Positions 36,768 to 47,508 of a stretch of 64,000 nucleotides of DNA are shown here, in pieces (the stretch's first letter is position 1; each line of letters opens with the position of its first letter). The notes beneath the pieces were generated by a model, which saw only the letters and a list, made by a program, of their open reading frames with translations, had not been told where the DNA came from and ran no database searches. A program made the translations under genes and the position numbers. Origin of the DNA: Pseudomonadota bacterium (GTDB taxonomy: Bacteria; Pseudomonadota; Gammaproteobacteria; Burkholderiales; Burkholderiaceae_C); contig JAJZVU010000015.1 of NCBI GenBank assembly GCA_021845505.1, positions 1 through 64,000 on the forward strand, given 5' to 3'.

Positions 36768-38291
36768 ATGTCCGCTACCTCCCGTCCTGCCGCGGCGCCC
36801 CTGGAACTCGGCCTGGTGTGGCTGAGGCGCGACTTGCGCCTGCACGACCACGCCGCGCTGCATGCCGCGTTGCAGCGTTGCCGGCGGGTGCAACCGGTGT
36901 TCGTGTTCGACACCGACATCTTGCAACCCTTGTTGCAGCAGGGGATTCGAGGCGACCGCAGGCTGCTGTTCATCCGGGACAGCCTGCTGGAGATCGACCT
37001 GGCGTTGCGCGAGCACGGCGGCGCGCTGGTCGTGCTGCACGGTCGTGCGCCCGAGGAAGTGCCGCGCCTGGCGCGGCGGCTGGGGGCGCAGGCGGTGTTC
37101 GCCAACCGCGACCACGAGCCGCTGGCGCTGCGCCGCGACGCCGCCGTGGCCGGCGAACTGGCTGGCGCGGGAATCGACTTCCACGCCTGCGACGACCAGC
37201 TGGTCATGCCGCCGGGGTCGATCGTCAATGGCCAGCGACGCCCCTACCAGGTGTTCACCCCCTACAAGAATGCCTGGCTGGCGCGCCTGCGCGACGGCGC
37301 GGCCGAGCTGCTGGCCGAGCGCGATTGCCGGTCGCTGCCGCAACGCCTGCGCGCCGTGCCGGCGGCCGCGCCGGGGTTGCCGCCGTTGGCGCAACTGGGC
37401 TTCGACCAGCCGGCCTGCCTGCCCGCCGGGGTGGATGCCGGCAGCGGCGGCGCGCGCCGCGCCTGGCAGGCCTTCCGGCTGCGGCTCGACGACTATGCGC
37501 AGGACCGCGATTTTCCGGCGCGCCAGGGAACCAGCGGGCTGTCGGTGCATCTGCGCTTCGGCACCCTGAGCGTGCGCGAACTGGTGCGCCACGCGTGGCC
37601 GGCGGCGCGCCGCGGCAGCGCCGGCGCGGCGAGCTGGCTGTCCGAGCTGGTGTGGCGCGAGTTCTATGCCCAGGTGCTGCACCATCACCCGCAGGTCGCG
37701 CAGGGTCGCTGCCTGCGTCCCGAGTACGAGCGCATCGCCTGGGACGAGTCGGATGCCTTGTGGCAGGCCTGGAGCGAGGGCCGCACCGGCTACCCGCTGG
37801 TCGATGCGGCGATGCGCGAACTGCTGCGCAGCGGCCGCATGCACAACCGGCTGCGCATGGTGACCGGCAGCTTCCTGTGCAAGGACCTGGGGCTGGACTG
37901 GCGCCTGGGCGAAGCCCATTTCGCGCGCTGGCTGCTCGATTTCGACCTCGCCTCCAACAGCGGCGGCTGGCAGTGGGTGGCCTCCTGCGGCTGCGACGCC
38001 CAGCCTTGGTTCCGGGTGTTCAACCCGGTCGAGCAAAGCCGCAAGTTCGATCCGCAGGGCCAGTACATCCGCAGCCAGCTCCCCGAACTGGCCGCGCTGG
38101 ACGCCCGGGCCCTCCACGCGCCCTGGGCGGCGTCGCCGCAGCAGTTGCGCGCGGCCGGCGTGCGCCTGGGAGAGGACTACCCGTTGCCGGTGGTCGACCA
38201 CGCGCAGGCGCGCCGGCGCACGCTGCAGCGCTATGCCGTGGTGCGCGGCGAGCCGCCGGGACCCGGCGACGCCCAGCAGGCGCTGCTGTGA
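36768..38291 (+). CDS. phrB: Deoxyribodipyrimidine photolyase
   Basis: Light-dependent repair of cyclobutane pyrimidine dimers. The 507-residue class I protein has an N-terminal antenna domain (GLVWLRRDLRLHDHAAL) and the C-terminal FAD domain (TGYPLVDAAMRELLRSG, HNRLRMVTGSFLCKDL, WQWVASCGCDAQPWFRVFNP). Key tryptophans for electron transfer are present. It converges with chpA; only 34 bp separate the stops. Confidence 0.93.
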   Translation: MSATSRPAAAPLELGLVWLRRDLRLHDHAALHAALQRCRRVQPVFVFDTDILQPLLQQGIRGDRRLLFIRDSLLEIDLALREHGGALVVLHGRAPEEVPRLARRLGAQAVFANRDHEPLALRRDAAVAGELAGAGIDFHACDDQLVMPPGSIVNGQRRPYQVFTPYKNAWLARLRDGAAELLAERDCRSLPQRLRAVPAAAPGLPPLAQLGFDQPACLPAGVDAGSGGARRAWQAFRLRLDDYAQDRDFPARQGTSGLSVHLRFGTLSVRELVRHAWPAARRGSAGAASWLSELVWREFYAQVLHHHPQVAQGRCLRPEYERIAWDESDALWQAWSEGRTGYPLVDAAMRELLRSGRMHNRLRMVTGSFLCKDLGLDWRLGEAHFARWLLDFDLASNSGGWQWVASCGCDAQPWFRVFNPVEQSRKFDPQGQYIRSQLPELAALDARALHAPWAASPQQLRAAGVRLGEDYPLPVVDHAQARRRTLQRYAVVRGEPPGPGDAQQALL

Positions 38292-38325
38292 CCCCCCCGG
38301 TCGGCCGCCGGCGGCGCAGCCGCGT

Positions 38326-41300
38326 TCACTCCGATTCCGTCTCCAGCACGTACTCGCGCAGCAGCCCCAGCAGTTCCTCCTCCGAATAGGGCTTGCCCAG
38401 GTAGTGGTTGACCCCGAGCTCCTGGGCGTAGTTGCGGTGCTTGTCGGCGATGCGCGAGGTGATCATGATCACCGGCAGGTGCCGTGTGCGCTCGTCGGCG
38501 CGGATGTTGCGGGTGAGGTCGAAGCCGTCCATCCGGGGCATTTCGATATCGGTCAGCACCACGTCGGGCAGGCTCTGCTGCAACTGCTCCAGCGCGTCCA
38601 TCCCGTCCTTGGCCAGCATCACCGCATAGCCGTTGCGGGCCAGGAAACGCTGGGTGACGCGCCGCACGGTGATCGAGTCGTCGACCACCAGCACGGTATT
38701 CGCATGGGCCGCCGCCGGCTGCACGGTCGGCGTCGACACGCTGGCCGCGCGCGTGTCGACGGACTGCGCACGCATGCGCGCGGCCGCCTTGTCGCCATGC
38801 ACCGCGGCCAGCGCAACGGGGTTGTAGATCAGCACCACGCCGCCGTCGGGCAGCACGGAGATTCCGGCCAGCCCGGGCACCCGGGAAAGCTGCGGGCCCA
38901 GGTTCTTCACCACGACTTCCTGGTTCCCCAGCACCTCGTCGACATGCAGCGCCAGGCGCTGCGCCGCGCTGCGCACCAGCACCACCGGCACCGTGCGGCC
39001 CGGGGTCTCGCTGCTCGCCCCCGACTCGTCGGTCAGGGCCCCCAGCCAGTACAGCGCAAGCTGCTGGCCGCCGTGCTCGAGCTGCCCGGCGCGCAGCGCG
39101 GGCTCGAGCTCGGCCGGGCGCATGCGCAGCACCAGGTCGACCAGGCTCGACGGCACCGCATGGATGCGCTCCCCGACCCGCAGCAGCACGACCTGGGTCA
39201 CCGCCGTGGTCAGCGGCAGCACCAGCGTGAAGGTCGTGCCCTGGCCGGCCACCGACTCCACCTCGACGCGTCCGCCGAGCGCCCGGGTGTCGTTGCGCAC
39301 CACGTCCAGGCCGACGCCGCGGCCGGCGATCTCGGTGGTCTGCGTCGCGCTGGAAAAGCCGGGGCGGAAGATGAGTTCGCGCAACTGCGCCTGCGTGGGC
39401 TGCTCGCCTTCGCCCAGCAGCCCCTGCGCGCGCGCCTTGGCCGCGATGTCGTGGTAGCGCAGGCCGCCGCCGTCGTCGTGCACCGAGACCACGACTTCGC
39501 TGCCTTCGTGGCGCAGCCGCAGCGTGATGGTGCCCAGCGCCGGCTTGCCGGCGATCTCCCGTTCGGCCGGAGTCTCCAGCCCATGCGCGACCGCGTTGCG
39601 CAGCAGGTGTTCGAAGGCTCCGGCCATGCGGTCCAGCACCCCACGGTCGAGCTCGATGGTTCCGCCCTGGATGTCCAGCCGCACGGCCTTCGCGGCATCC
39701 TTGCTGGCCTGGCGCACGGTGCGATACAGGCGCTCGGAAATGCTGTCGAACTCGACCATGCGGGTACGCAGCAGGTCGCGTTGCAGCTCCCGCGTCAGCC
39801 GCGACTGGCGGGCCAGGCTGTCCTCGGTGGACTGCAGCGCGCGTGCCAGCGACCCCTGCACCAGCGCGAGGTCGTCGACCGACTCGGCCATCATGCGGGT
39901 GAGTTCCTGAAAGCGCGTGAAGCGGTCGAATTCCAGCGGGTCGAAATCCCGGCCGTCCTCGCGCGTCGCCTGGGTGCGGGCGGTCATCTGCGCGTCGGCC
40001 TGCAACTCGATGTCGCGCACCTGGGCACGCAGCCGCGCCAGGTTGTCCCCCAGGTCGCGCACCGAGCCGCGGATGGTCTCGAATTCGCTGTCCAGGCGGG
40101 CGCGCGCGATGCTGACCTCGCCCACCTGGTTGACCAGGCGGTCCAGCAGCGCAGCCTGCACGCGCACAGGCTGCGCGCGCGCGAACACCCGTGCGGCGTC
40201 GCCGGCCGCGGCGGGCAGGCCCGCCGCGCCGCCGTCGTGGCCGGCGGCCTCGGCCGCGCTGGCCGGCGCCTGCGCCGGCGCGGCAGCCTGCTGCTCCAGC
40301 AGCGCGCGTTCGGGGTGGATTTCCCCGAGTTCGGTTTCACCGCGGTTGCCGGCCTCGCGCAGCCGCTCGAAGCGGGTGTTGATGTCGTCGCAGCGCGCCA
40401 CCAGCGCGGAGACCGCGGCCTCGGGCGCCGGGCGGTCGTCGTCGTCGCCGAGCAAGGCCTCGATGTCCGTTTCCAGCGCATGGGCCATGTCGCCCAGTGC
40501 CATCGTGCCCGCCATGCGGGCGCTGCCCTTGAAGGTATGCAGCAGGCGCATGGCCTGCCGGGGGGCGCTGGTGTCGGACGGCCGGATCTCCCATTGACGC
40601 AGCGCGGTCGCGAGCTGGGGCAGCAGTTCGGCCGCCTCGAACTCGAAGATGGGGAACAGCTCGGGGTCGATGGCGTCGCGTGCCAGGGTGTCCACCGGCG
40701 GCTCGGGCTCGGCTGGCGTCGCGGGCTGCGCCGGCTGCCAGTCGAAAGCGGCCGGGGCGAAACCGGGCAGCGGTTGCGCCGATACTTCCTGCAGGTCGAG
40801 TTCGTCGAGTTCCGCGGCCAGCGGCTGTGGCGGCGTGTCCAGCAGATCGGGCATGTCCTGCGCGGCCTGCTGCCGCGACGGCGGCAGCGTCGCGTCGGCT
40901 GCCGCCGGCTCGGCCTGCTCGCTCGGCGCCCAGGGCCAGGCCGAGGCTTCCTCGGGCGGCTGCGCGGCAGGCGCCGCCTCGCTCAGCTCGTCCAGACGCT
41001 GCACCAGTGCCTCCAGCGCAGCCTCCAGCTCGGCCGGCGCCGGGTGGACGAAGCCGGCAGCGAACTGGTGCAGCAGGCGACGTATTTCGTCGACCGTGCG
41101 GGGAAGCAGCCCGCGCTCGGTCTCGTCGACCTCCAGCGCATGCGCGCTCTGGCCCTGGATCGCCTGTTCGAGCAGGCCCGCCAGCTGCTGCACGCTGCGC
41201 AGCCCGACGGTGGCCGAACTGCCGCGCAGCTGGTGGGCCAGCGCCATCGTGTCATCGCCGATCGGCAGGTGGGGCAGCAGCGACCAGGCCGCCAGGCTCT

Positions 41301-44300
41301 GGTCCAGGCGCCGGACCAGTTCGTCGGCCTCGTTCAGGTAGATGGTCTGCAGTGCCTGGGGAATGTGCAGGTCGTCGACGCTGCGCACGCCCTCGGCCGC
41401 TTGCGGGGCGCGGGTCTCCAGGTCGAGCAGCGACGCATCGGGCCAGTCGATCGGCCAGTGCGCCGCAGCGGGCGCCGTGGTGGCCGCCTCGGCCGGTTCG
41501 CTCCCGGTTGCGCCTTCGGGCTCGTGTTCGGGCTCGCGTTCGGGCTCGCGTTCGGGCTCGCGTTCGGGCTCGCGTTCGGGCTCGGGCTCGTGCCCGGGCT
41601 CGACTTCGGCCACCGACTCCTGCGCCGCCTCGCTGGGCGTCTGCGCTTCGAACCGGGGTGCGGCGACCGGCTCGAGCGGCAGGTCGAACATCGCGTCCAG
41701 GTCCGCAACAGCCGGCTCCTGCTCGGCCACGGCCTGCGGCGGCGCCTGCGGGACGGGCTGGTCGCCGGCGGTGGGCTCGGCCGCTGCCTGCTGCGGCCAT
41801 GCGGGCCAGGTCGCAGGGTGGCGGGGCGCGGACTCTTCCGCCGCAGCCGGTTCGGCAGCGGCCTGTTCCTCTTCGAAACCTGCCGGTTCGCGATCGGCTG
41901 GTTCGACCGGTGCTTCCTCGACCGGGGCGGGTTCGGGGCGTGGCTGCCCGGCCTCGGCGGCCTCCATCGCGGCGGGTTCGGCCGGCTGCCGCTCGCGCTC
42001 CACCGCCCCGGGCTGTTCGTGCAGCCATGCGGGCCATGCGGACCATGCGGGGGCTTGCGCCTGCGGCTCGGGCTCGACCGCGGCCTCGTCGACCGGCTCG
42101 GGCTCGACCGCAGCCTCGTCGACCGGCGCGGGCTCGGGCGGCGCCTCGGCGATCGCCTCGATCGGCGGCTGCCCGGCGGCGATTTCCGCGGCCGGTTGGT
42201 GCTCGGGCGCTTGCGGTTCGGGCGCGGCTTCCTCGACCGCGGCCTGGTCGACCGGCGCGGGCTCGGGCGGCGCCTCGGCGATCGCCTCGATCGGCGGCTG
42301 CCCGGCGGCGATTTCCGCGGCCGGTTGGTGCTCGGGCGCTTGCGGTTCGAGCGCGGCTTCCTCGACCGCGGCCTGGTCGACCGGCGCGGTCTCGAGCGGC
42401 GCTTGCGCCCACGCGATCGCCTCGGCCGCAGGCTGCTCGGCGGCGATTTCCGCGGCCGGCGCCTGTTCCAGCGGCGGCTGTTCGAACCCGGCCTGTGCGA
42501 TCCAAGGCTCCTGCGGCGGCATCTCTTCGAAGGCCATCGGCTCGAACGATGGCTCCGCGGTCGGTTCGGCGTCGGCCGGCGCTTGCGCGGCCTGGACTTG
42601 CGCGACCGCCTCGGCCTCGACGGGCGCCGGCTCGACCGCGGGCGCCTGCGGGGACGGCGCCCCGGCTGCGGCGGGCAGGTCCGTGGCCGGCTGCGCTGCC
42701 GGGCCCGGCAGCGGCGCTTGCCGCACGGGCTGCACGCCCTCGCGCATGCGGCTGGCGGCCTGCACCAGTTCGGCGCCGGAACGCGAGCCGCCGTCGCCGG
42801 CACGCAGCGCATTCACCCAGCCCTGCAGGTGCTCCAGCGCCTGCTCGGCCAGTTCGAGGGCTTGCGCAGGAGCCTGACGCGCCTCGGCCAGGATCTGGTT
42901 GAACACCTGTTCGAGCGCCCACGCCGCCTCGCCGAAGTCGTTCATGCCGACCATGCGAGAACTGCCCTTGAGGGTGTGGAAGCTGCGACGCAGCGCGGTC
43001 AGCGAATCGTCTGCCGGATCGGGGCCGCGCAGGTCGGTGATGCGCTGCCGACCCTCGGCGATGACTTCGTCGGCTTCGTCGAGGAAGATTTCCAGCAGTT
43101 CGGGATCGGGAGCGGGTGTCGGCTCGAACCCCGGCTCGAACCCCGGCTGCGCCGACGGCGCGAGCGCGGCCGGCGGCCATTCGTCCGGAACCGACGAAGC
43201 TGCCGCGTCGAGTTCGGTGTCGAAGTCGGAGCGCGCCGGCGGCTGCGCGGCGGCGGGCGCGGCCGCCTCCTCGGGCGGCGGGCTCAGGGTTTCGGCCTCT
43301 TCCAGCGGGACGGGGTAGGGGCGATCCGTGGCCACCGGTTCGGCCGGCGCCTGCGGCGCGGCCAGCGGCTGGGCGCCCTCGGGTGCCGCCGCCTCGGGCG
43401 CCGGCCGCGCCAAGGGTACCGCTCCGCGGGCGTGCGGAACCACGGGGCGCAACTCCCCGGTGTGCGAGTCGAACTGGAAGGAGTTCTTCGCCAGGTCGGG
43501 CTGGTAGCCCAGCATGTCGACCAGGAAACCCAGCGCGCCGATGTTCGCGGCCAGCGGCTCGAAAGCCCCGGCGGGTTCGCGCGCGGTCGGCTCCTGCGCC
43601 GGCGCGGCCATCAGGTTTTCCACGCTCTGCCGGATGTGCGCGAGGGCCTGCGCTCCCACGTCCATGCCGAGCACCGACAACACGCCGCGCATCTGGCCCA
43701 GCAGCCGCGGCACCGGCTCCAGTTCGGGCAGGGTCTGCGGGTCGCGGAAATAGCGGTCGAGCAGCCGCTCGACGGTCCCCATGTCGTGCCGCAATTCCTG
43801 CACCACCGTGCCCAGGGTCTGGTTTTCCGAGACCTTGCGGTACAGCTGTTCCATCCAGGCGGCGAAGGGCTCGCTGGCGTAGCCCTGCGCGCTGCGCTGC
43901 AGGCGCTGCGCCAGCTCGCGAGCGCGCGGCAGGAATTCGGCATCGTCGGCGCGGAAATGCACCAGCGACGCCTCGAGGAACAGCAGCGAGGTCGCGACCT
44001 CCAGCACGCGCTCGGGAGTCAGCAGCGAACGCTGCTCGCCGATGACCTGCAGCATGCGCTCGACCGCGCTGGGCAGCACCTCGGCGCCGGCGCACAGCTG
44101 GCGAAGCAGCAAGGCCAGCTGTTGCAGGTTTTCCTGCAGCCTGGCGATGCGCTGGAAGTCGCCGTTGCCGATGTGGGCCCAGCCATCCTTGACCTGCACC
44201 ATGCGCTTGCGCGCCTGCTGCACCAGGGCGGGGTCGACCAGTCCGAAATGCGGCTGCTGCCAGTCCACCACCGAGTGGGCGCGCAGCCCGAGCGTGCGCG

Positions 44301-45192
44301 CGACCTCCTGCAGCGCCAGCGGCGGCTGGCGCGAGAGCTCGTTGGCCCGGGCCAGCGCCTGGTCGCAGAAGAACAGCAGTTCGTGCCCCAGGCGTCGCGG
44401 CGCCTGGGCATGGCCGGCGAGCATCTGGCGCAACTGCAGGTTCAGGCGATTGCACAGCCGCTTGACGTAGATGTCGGGCTCGATCAGCCCGTCGCCGAGC
44501 GCCGCGAGGAAACCTTCGGCGATCCACCACAGCGCCCGCTCGTCGCCGCGGCTGGCGCGCTGCGCCTGCCGCGCCACTTCCTGCATGGTCTGGCCCGCGC
44601 CGCGCAAGTCCCCCGCGCGCAGCACGTCCAGCAGCGCGCGCTCGTAGTCGCCGCGCGCCTGCATGCCCAGCGCGCGCAGCGGGGCGCCGTCGTCGGTCGG
44701 TTGGGGCCAGTCCCAGGCGAAGTCCCACAGGTCGGCCGGATGGGCGCCGTCGCCGCCAGCCAGGTCGGCCAGCGAGCGGTACTGGCGGAACAACTTGACC
44801 GCCGGCTCCTCGCGCCCAGCGGCGCGCGCCTCCAGGTAGTCCAGCACCGCGTGCAGCGCCGCCTCCAGCGCCTCGACCATCGGCGCGTCCAGCCGCCCGG
44901 GCTGCTCGAGGGCGCGCAGCAGCACCCGCTCGGCGGTCTGCAGCACCTGCACGCAGGGGCGCTGGTCGAGCAGTTCCAGCGCGCCGCAGGCCTGGTGCAC
45001 GTGGCTGCGCGCCTGCAGCAGCGCGCCCGGGGCCTGGGGCTGTTCGTCCGGGGTCGCGCCCGCCTGCTGCGCCTGGCGGCGCACCGCCGCGAGCGCACCC
45101 AGCAGGTTGTCGCGAACCTGTTCGAGGACCCAGGCCAGCGCCGCGGTGTCGGGCGGCGCGGAGGACAGCGATGTCGAGGCAACGTCGTTCAT
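38326..45192 (-). CDS. chpA: ChpA hybrid chemosensory histidine kinase
   Basis: A 2288-residue CheA-type kinase of the Pil-Chp system controlling twitching pili. Clear HPt sites are His739 (SFHTLKGSSRM), His1320 (MALAHQLRGSS) and His1552 (LLHTFKGSARM). The first 600 residues are helical and probably hold degenerate HPt units. Then follow the dimer helix, HATPase boxes (HLLRNAVAHGLE, VHDDGGGLRYHD, GRGVGLDVVRND), a CheW-like domain and a C-terminal receiver with Asp2215 in LTDIEMPRMDG. HPt units are joined by long Ala/Pro/Glu linkers containing recent tandem repeats (residues about 938-1024 and 1200-1225). It is the last gene of the pilGHIJ-chpA run. Confidence 0.95.
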   Translation of the reverse strand: MNDVASTSLSSAPPDTAALAWVLEQVRDNLLGALAAVRRQAQQAGATPDEQPQAPGALLQARSHVHQACGALELLDQRPCVQVLQTAERVLLRALEQPGRLDAPMVEALEAALHAVLDYLEARAAGREEPAVKLFRQYRSLADLAGGDGAHPADLWDFAWDWPQPTDDGAPLRALGMQARGDYERALLDVLRAGDLRGAGQTMQEVARQAQRASRGDERALWWIAEGFLAALGDGLIEPDIYVKRLCNRLNLQLRQMLAGHAQAPRRLGHELLFFCDQALARANELSRQPPLALQEVARTLGLRAHSVVDWQQPHFGLVDPALVQQARKRMVQVKDGWAHIGNGDFQRIARLQENLQQLALLLRQLCAGAEVLPSAVERMLQVIGEQRSLLTPERVLEVATSLLFLEASLVHFRADDAEFLPRARELAQRLQRSAQGYASEPFAAWMEQLYRKVSENQTLGTVVQELRHDMGTVERLLDRYFRDPQTLPELEPVPRLLGQMRGVLSVLGMDVGAQALAHIRQSVENLMAAPAQEPTAREPAGAFEPLAANIGALGFLVDMLGYQPDLAKNSFQFDSHTGELRPVVPHARGAVPLARPAPEAAAPEGAQPLAAPQAPAEPVATDRPYPVPLEEAETLSPPPEEAAAPAAAQPPARSDFDTELDAAASSVPDEWPPAALAPSAQPGFEPGFEPTPAPDPELLEIFLDEADEVIAEGRQRITDLRGPDPADDSLTALRRSFHTLKGSSRMVGMNDFGEAAWALEQVFNQILAEARQAPAQALELAEQALEHLQGWVNALRAGDGGSRSGAELVQAASRMREGVQPVRQAPLPGPAAQPATDLPAAAGAPSPQAPAVEPAPVEAEAVAQVQAAQAPADAEPTAEPSFEPMAFEEMPPQEPWIAQAGFEQPPLEQAPAAEIAAEQPAAEAIAWAQAPLETAPVDQAAVEEAALEPQAPEHQPAAEIAAGQPPIEAIAEAPPEPAPVDQAAVEEAAPEPQAPEHQPAAEIAAGQPPIEAIAEAPPEPAPVDEAAVEPEPVDEAAVEPEPQAQAPAWSAWPAWLHEQPGAVERERQPAEPAAMEAAEAGQPRPEPAPVEEAPVEPADREPAGFEEEQAAAEPAAAEESAPRHPATWPAWPQQAAAEPTAGDQPVPQAPPQAVAEQEPAVADLDAMFDLPLEPVAAPRFEAQTPSEAAQESVAEVEPGHEPEPEREPEREPEREPEREPEHEPEGATGSEPAEAATTAPAAAHWPIDWPDASLLDLETRAPQAAEGVRSVDDLHIPQALQTIYLNEADELVRRLDQSLAAWSLLPHLPIGDDTMALAHQLRGSSATVGLRSVQQLAGLLEQAIQGQSAHALEVDETERGLLPRTVDEIRRLLHQFAAGFVHPAPAELEAALEALVQRLDELSEAAPAAQPPEEASAWPWAPSEQAEPAAADATLPPSRQQAAQDMPDLLDTPPQPLAAELDELDLQEVSAQPLPGFAPAAFDWQPAQPATPAEPEPPVDTLARDAIDPELFPIFEFEAAELLPQLATALRQWEIRPSDTSAPRQAMRLLHTFKGSARMAGTMALGDMAHALETDIEALLGDDDDRPAPEAAVSALVARCDDINTRFERLREAGNRGETELGEIHPERALLEQQAAAPAQAPASAAEAAGHDGGAAGLPAAAGDAARVFARAQPVRVQAALLDRLVNQVGEVSIARARLDSEFETIRGSVRDLGDNLARLRAQVRDIELQADAQMTARTQATREDGRDFDPLEFDRFTRFQELTRMMAESVDDLALVQGSLARALQSTEDSLARQSRLTRELQRDLLRTRMVEFDSISERLYRTVRQASKDAAKAVRLDIQGGTIELDRGVLDRMAGAFEHLLRNAVAHGLETPAEREIAGKPALGTITLRLRHEGSEVVVSVHDDGGGLRYHDIAAKARAQGLLGEGEQPTQAQLRELIFRPGFSSATQTTEIAGRGVGLDVVRNDTRALGGRVEVESVAGQGTTFTLVLPLTTAVTQVVLLRVGERIHAVPSSLVDLVLRMRPAELEPALRAGQLEHGGQQLALYWLGALTDESGASSETPGRTVPVVLVRSAAQRLALHVDEVLGNQEVVVKNLGPQLSRVPGLAGISVLPDGGVVLIYNPVALAAVHGDKAAARMRAQSVDTRAASVSTPTVQPAAAHANTVLVVDDSITVRRVTQRFLARNGYAVMLAKDGMDALEQLQQSLPDVVLTDIEMPRMDGFDLTRNIRADERTRHLPVIMITSRIADKHRNYAQELGVNHYLGKPYSEEELLGLLREYVLETESE
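41519..41590 (-). repeat. 12-bp tandem repeat in chpA linker
   Basis: About five 12-base units (GGCTCGCGTTCG on the plus strand) in frame encode a run of EPER tetrapeptides in a highly charged linker. Flanking units have drifted to EPEH and EPEP. Confidence 0.9.
42122..42379 (-). repeat. 129-bp tandem duplication in chpA linker
   Basis: Two head-to-tail 129-base copies (42122-42250 and 42251-42379) differ at one position that I can find, encoding a 43-residue Pro/Ala/Glu linker unit. A third, strongly diverged copy follows to about 42480, and a 30-bp unit is duplicated just before (about 42064-42121). Confidence 0.92.
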
Positions 45193-45253
45193 GCCGGGTC
45201 GTGGACTGGGTTGCGCGCGGGATGGGCTGGCGGATCGGGGGCCGGGCGCGCGC

Positions 45254-47440
45254 TCAGCCGATCTTGAAGCGGGAGACCGATTCGCGCAGCACCTCGGCCA
45301 CCCGCGCCAGTTCGCTGACCAGGTCGGCAGTGGAGCGGGTGCCTTCGCCGGTCTGCTCGGTCACCGCGAAAATGTGCTGGATGCTGGTCGCGACCTGGTT
45401 GGCCGACTGCGCCTCGGTCAGCGCCTGCTGCGAAATGAGCTCGATCAGTTCGGCCAGATGGCGCGACACGCGGTCGATTTCCGACAGCGCCGCGCCGGCG
45501 CTGTCGGACAGGCGCGCCCCCTCGACCACCCCCTGGGTGCTCCTCTCCATCGCCGCCACCGCATCCTGGGTGTCGGTCTGGATGGTGCGCACCAGCGCCG
45601 CGATCTGCTTGGCCGCCTCGGCCGAGCGTTCGGCCAGCCGCTGCACCTCCTCGGCCACCACCGAGAAGCCGCGCCCCGCATCGCCCGCCGACGCCGCCTG
45701 GATGGCCGCGTTGAGCGCCAGCACGTTGGTCTGCTCGGTGAGGTCGGAGATCAGCTCGGTGATCTCGCCGATTTCCTGCGACGACTCGCCCAGGCGCTTG
45801 ATGCGCTTGGACGTGTCCTGGATCTGGCTGCGGATGGAGTTCATGCCGTCGATGGAGTTGCGCACCGCCAGCAGCCCCTGTTCGGCGGCGTCCAGCGACT
45901 GCCGCGCCACGGTGGACGAGTGCTGCGCCTGCGCCGACACCGTGTTGATGCGCTCGGCCATGTCCAGCACCGCGCGCCCGGTCTCCCGGATTTCCACCAG
46001 CTGCTGTTCCGACGAGCGCAGCAGGTCGCCCGAGGTGGTCTGCGCCTGGCTGGAGGCGCGGCGCACCTGCTCGGCGGTGCGCTGGACCTGGCCGACCAGG
46101 CTGCGCAGTTCCTCCACCGTGTAGTTCACCGAGTCGGCGATGGCCCCGGTGATGTCCTCGGTCACCGTGGCCTGCTGGGTGAGGTCGCCCTCGGCGACGT
46201 TCTGCAGTTCGTTCATGAGCCGCAGGATCGCCGCCTGGTTGGCCTCGTTGCTGCGCCGGGCCTCCTGTTCCTGGCGCTCGGCCCGCCGGCGCTCGCGCTC
46301 GGCCTGCAGCGCCCGCTCGCGGGTTTCCTGCACGTACAGCCGGCCCAGGCCGAGCAGCGACAGCAGCGCCAGCAGGCTGGCGGCGACGAGGAACCACAGT
46401 TCGGCGCTGCCCAGCCCGGCCTGCGAGGAGTAGCGCTGCTGCAACTGCCGCAGCCCGCCCAGCAACGGTACCGACTGCTCCAGGACCTGCGCCTGCGCCA
46501 GCCGCGCGCTGCTGAGTTTCTGCAGGTTGGACAGGATCTGCGCCGACAGCTCGGAGACCCCGGCGAAGGCCTTGCGCATGCCCTGCACCTGCAGCTGCGC
46601 CTCGCCGTGCACCGGCGCCAGTTGCAGCGCCGCGTCGCCGCCCAGCAGGCCCGCGCTGAGCTGGTCGAAGGTGCGGAGGTCGCGCCCGAGCGCGAACACC
46701 GCCTCCGGGCTGATCCCCCGGTAGGACAGGAATTCGTTGGCCGACTTGCCGATGCGCTGGGTGAGCATCTCCAGTTGCGCCGCGGCCGCCACATTGCCGG
46801 CCGACGCGCCTTGTTGCAGCAGCAGCGAGGTCAGGGTCTGCGCTCCCTGCAGCAACGCGTCGGACTCGCGGCTGATGGTGCGCAGCGAGTCGTTGGTGCG
46901 GGTGAGCAGTCCTTGCATCTCGAGCACCACGCGGGCGTTCTTCACCGCGGTCTGCACGCCCGGCGTGACCGCCTGCAACGGCGCGCCGCCGATGGCCTCG
47001 GCGCCGCCCGCGTGCAGCCGTTGCATGTCGCGCTGCAGCGCGTCGGCGCTGGCGGCCAGTTCGCGGAAGCCCTCGGTCGATCCCAGCAGAGCGGCGCTCA
47101 CCGATTTGGCCAGGCGCTGCGACTGCATCAGCGCGTCGCCCGAGGTGTTCAGCAGTTGCGCCGAATACGAGGTCGTGCGCAGTGTCGCCGCCAGCGCGAT
47201 GCCCACCAGCACCATCGACACCACCAGCAGCCCGACCAGCAGCCTCTGCTGGGTGCCCACCGCCAGGCGCCCGATCAGCGGCAGCCGGCCGATGGGTTGC
47301 TCGCCGCGGCTGTCCTCGACGTCGCGCTGGTCCTGCATCGCCGGCGACAGCGTGGCGCCACTGACCGTGGCGTCGCTCGCGGCGAAGGCCGTGGCGTCGG
47401 CCGATGCGCGCTTGGAGGAGAACCGGGAGAACAAGGCCAT
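45254..47440 (-). CDS. pilJ: Twitching-motility methyl-accepting protein PilJ
   Basis: A 728-residue chemoreceptor. A cytoplasmic N-terminal extension of about 60 residues precedes TM1 ([19 protein letters not shown]). The periplasmic region has two type IV pili sensor (PilJ) repeats; TM2 is around [19 protein letters not shown], followed by a HAMP-like stretch and a long signalling coil with the hairpin tip [18 protein letters not shown]. It signals to ChpA through the CheW-like PilI. It ends 61 bp before chpA. Confidence 0.93.
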   Translation of the reverse strand: MALFSRFSSKRASADATAFAASDATVSGATLSPAMQDQRDVEDSRGEQPIGRLPLIGRLAVGTQQRLLVGLLVVSMVLVGIALAATLRTTSYSAQLLNTSGDALMQSQRLAKSVSAALLGSTEGFRELAASADALQRDMQRLHAGGAEAIGGAPLQAVTPGVQTAVKNARVVLEMQGLLTRTNDSLRTISRESDALLQGAQTLTSLLLQQGASAGNVAAAAQLEMLTQRIGKSANEFLSYRGISPEAVFALGRDLRTFDQLSAGLLGGDAALQLAPVHGEAQLQVQGMRKAFAGVSELSAQILSNLQKLSSARLAQAQVLEQSVPLLGGLRQLQQRYSSQAGLGSAELWFLVAASLLALLSLLGLGRLYVQETRERALQAERERRRAERQEQEARRSNEANQAAILRLMNELQNVAEGDLTQQATVTEDITGAIADSVNYTVEELRSLVGQVQRTAEQVRRASSQAQTTSGDLLRSSEQQLVEIRETGRAVLDMAERINTVSAQAQHSSTVARQSLDAAEQGLLAVRNSIDGMNSIRSQIQDTSKRIKRLGESSQEIGEITELISDLTEQTNVLALNAAIQAASAGDAGRGFSVVAEEVQRLAERSAEAAKQIAALVRTIQTDTQDAVAAMERSTQGVVEGARLSDSAGAALSEIDRVSRHLAELIELISQQALTEAQSANQVATSIQHIFAVTEQTGEGTRSTADLVSELARVAEVLRESVSRFKIG

Positions 47441-47508
47441 GACTGCTCCGACGGGGTCGACGACTCGATGGGTGCCAGTAGGGGCGCGGGGGAGGGGGAT
47501 CGTGGGCC

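Noticed and set aside
38233-45267. Plus-strand open frame of over 2300 codons opposite chpA
   Set aside because: It mirrors the chpA codon pattern in GC-rich DNA and has no domain, whereas the minus frame has a full set of kinase motifs.
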